A DNA stretch of 5,354 nt from Fidelibacterota bacterium (GTDB taxonomy: Bacteria > Fidelibacterota > UBA2242). Shown one piece after another: positions 3,782 through 5,354 of this stretch (position 1 is its first letter; every line of letters starts with the position of its first letter). The position numbers and the translations under genes were made by a program. The stretch spans positions 20,710 to 26,063 of the forward strand of contig DPVY01000186.1 of the NCBI GenBank assembly GCA_003527965.1. The letters are read 5' to 3'. Below the pieces are notes generated by a model. That model was not told where the DNA came from. It saw only the letters and a list, made by a program, of their open reading frames with translations, and did not search any database.

Positions 3782-5354
3782 ATGGCTCCCAAATACAAAA
3801 TTCTTGTCATTATCATTGCAGTACTTTTCTTAGCTGCGAATCTCTTTGGAACAAATTACTTTGTCCGAACAGGCGGTAATGATGGAAACGATGGATTGTC
3901 ACCATCGACCGCCTGGAAAACCGTCACTAAAGCCGCCCAATATGCTCTATCACCCGGTGACACTGTTTTTATCGGCGCCGGCGATTATTGGGAGCAGATG
4001 AAAGTCGCCAGTTCAGGTTCTGCCGGCAGTCCTATCGTTTTCTACGGAGATAAAACCGGTGAATATACCGGCGATGCCGGAGACATTAACGTGGGAGACG
4101 GCAACAAGAATAACATATTCCACATTGAAAATAAAAGTTGTATTGTAGGGCAGGGAATTGTTTTTAGATATGGCAGATATTCCGGTGTTTATATTAAAAA
4201 CTCCGCTAATATTGTTCTAAAAAATTGTGAGATGTACTGGAATACAAAATATGGAATTTACTGTAAACAGTCTCAGGGAGAACTGACCATTAACTCCAAC
4301 ATTGTAAAAGGCGGCTCCGTTGCCGGTATTGGCGTTTACGAATCATATGATGATATGAATATCGTTTTAAAAAACAGCACAATATCTGATGCTTCCACCG
4401 GAGTTTATGTTTATAAAACCGAAATTGATTCAATTTGGAATAACGATATAAAGGGAAATAACAATCTCGGTATCTACCTTCATACGGTTGATCGGTGCGA
4501 CATAATTGCCCACAACCGGGTACATGAAAACTGGAATAAAGCGAACATTTATCTTTATAAATCCAGTTGTGGGAATATCAGTTATAACACTGTTTTTAAA
4601 ACCAATTATTACGGTATCTATGTATACGGCAGTACGGCAAGTTATTCTTTAGGCGCTGTTGAATATAATGAAGTCTATGAAATCTGGGGTAAATACGGAA
4701 TCTTTATCAAGTATATAAACACGGATAAAATTTCGAATAACCTGGTTTATAACTTTGCTGAAAAGGGAATTTATTTCAGCGGCAGTAGCCAATATACTGT
4801 AAATCATATTGACAACAATACGGTGCATGACGGCTGGCAGGACGGCATCTATATTTTAAATTGCTCCGGAATGGAATCTATCACCGGTAATATCGTTTAT
4901 AATACCGATATAGGCATAAATTGGAACGCTTCTCAGTACAATACAATTGCTGATTTTTCTGCAAATATACTGCACCGTAATATCACCGGCGGAATAAAAA
5001 TAAACAAAATGAAAAACAGTACAATCCGTAACAACCTGATTTACGGCAATCAATATTACTGGAGTTCATGGGGCGTTTATATAAATGACAATGGCGGCAA
5101 TGCCCTTAATGTAATTAACAACACATTTTACAATACCGGGAACTATGGGATTTATGGGAAAAATATTGCCGGCGTCTGGAAAAATAATATTGTAATGGGC
5201 AACATAAATGGCATTTATGGTGACGGTAATTTTTATGTGGTTAGTTCATATAATTGTGTTTATGGCAATACTAATAACTGGTATGGTGCAGCATCTCAGG
5301 GAATCGGTTCTTTTTCGGAAGATCCGCTTTTTGTAGATCCTGCCGGAGTTGACG
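3782..5354 (+). CDS. Secreted right-handed parallel beta-helix protein (partial, 3' cut)
   Basis: The frame stays open from the ATG to the window edge: 524 codons plus one base, with no stop. Residues 1-23 look like a signal peptide, with Lys4 and Lys6 before the hydrophobic stretch ILVIIIAVLFLAANLFG, so export is expected. Residues 26-70 (YFVRTGGNDGNDGLSPSTAWKT, then PGDTVFIGAGDYWEQ) are the usual first turn of pectate-lyase-like or DUF1565-type folds. From about 135 to 480 there are 15 coils marked by GIY/GVY-like triplets at roughly 135, 158, 182, 207, 230, 255, 278, 306, 329, 355, 378, 404, 431, 456 and 477. Spacing is 21-28 residues, with Asn-rich turns (NN, NxI), as in PbH1/NosD-like repeats. 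EDPLFVDP (513-520) is typical of the end of such a helix, so the missing part probably holds a cap and perhaps a sorting or carbohydrate-binding domain. Such proteins are polysaccharide lyases, hydrolases or surface proteins; no catalytic site is evident. It is visibly more AT-rich than the other genes, partly from its Asn, Ile, Tyr and Lys content. It is transcribed divergently from the pseudouridine synthase operon. Confidence 0.9.
   Translation, partial: MAPKYKILVIIIAVLFLAANLFGTNYFVRTGGNDGNDGLSPSTAWKTVTKAAQYALSPGDTVFIGAGDYWEQMKVASSGSAGSPIVFYGDKTGEYTGDAGDINVGDGNKNNIFHIENKSCIVGQGIVFRYGRYSGVYIKNSANIVLKNCEMYWNTKYGIYCKQSQGELTINSNIVKGGSVAGIGVYESYDDMNIVLKNSTISDASTGVYVYKTEIDSIWNNDIKGNNNLGIYLHTVDRCDIIAHNRVHENWNKANIYLYKSSCGNISYNTVFKTNYYGIYVYGSTASYSLGAVEYNEVYEIWGKYGIFIKYINTDKISNNLVYNFAEKGIYFSGSSQYTVNHIDNNTVHDGWQDGIYILNCSGMESITGNIVYNTDIGINWNASQYNTIADFSANILHRNITGGIKINKMKNSTIRNNLIYGNQYYWSSWGVYINDNGGNALNVINNTFYNTGNYGIYGKNIAGVWKNNIVMGNINGIYGDGNFYVVSSYNCVYGNTNNWYGAASQGIGSFSEDPLFVDPAGVD

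Noticed and set aside
3631..3816. 61-codon minus-strand frame in the divergent intergenic region
   Set aside because: It has no ribosome binding site, an AT-driven Ile/Leu-rich product, and overlaps the strong RBS and signal peptide of the beta-helix gene.
4856..5053. 65-codon minus-strand frame inside the beta-helix gene
   Set aside because: It is antisense to regular beta-helix repeats, with no RBS and no homology seen.

Overview
This window reads as a fragment of an uncultured or poorly sampled bacterial chromosome. It holds three complete genes, one gene that runs off the right edge, and two repeat-rich intergenic zones. The REP-like palindromes, a secreted parallel beta-helix protein and a conserved but uncharacterised radical SAM protein suggest a Gram-negative environmental lineage. 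A candidate phylum of the FCB type or a deltaproteobacterium-like group is possible, but this is a weak inference and nothing here fixes the taxonomy. No rRNA, tRNA, CRISPR array, phage gene or transposase was found.

Layout. Positions 1-66 carry two inverted copies of a REP-type palindrome; the first is cut by the window edge. Positions 189-1463 (+) encode a 424-residue radical SAM protein with a CX3CX2C cluster in mid-protein and a long N-terminal region of unknown function. Positions 1464-1846 lie between converging genes. They contain a roughly 215-bp structure with 12-bp terminal inverted repeats and near-perfect 7-bp flanking repeats, resembling a MITE and filled with small hairpins. Positions 3475 down to 1847 (-) hold a tight two-gene operon: an RluA-family pseudouridine synthase, then 18 nt later a 317-residue protein that joins a TrpF-like (phosphoribosylanthranilate isomerase fold) domain to a C-terminal Smr domain. 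Positions 3476-3781 are an AT-rich divergent intergenic region with a 9-bp inverted repeat and a candidate promoter. From 3782 (+) to the end of the window runs a secreted right-handed beta-helix protein of which 524 residues are visible.

The most interesting object is the TrpF-Smr fusion. Its TrpF-like half has Ala where the family has its catalytic Cys, and it lacks the usual substrate-binding Arg. It keeps the catalytic Asp and the phosphate-binding loops. Its Smr half keeps the DLH and HGKG motifs. Next to an RNA pseudouridine synthase, this suggests a role in RNA or ribosome biology, or binding of a phosphorylated ligand, rather than tryptophan synthesis. The radical SAM gene and the beta-helix gene appear to be independent transcription units with no evident functional link to the operon.
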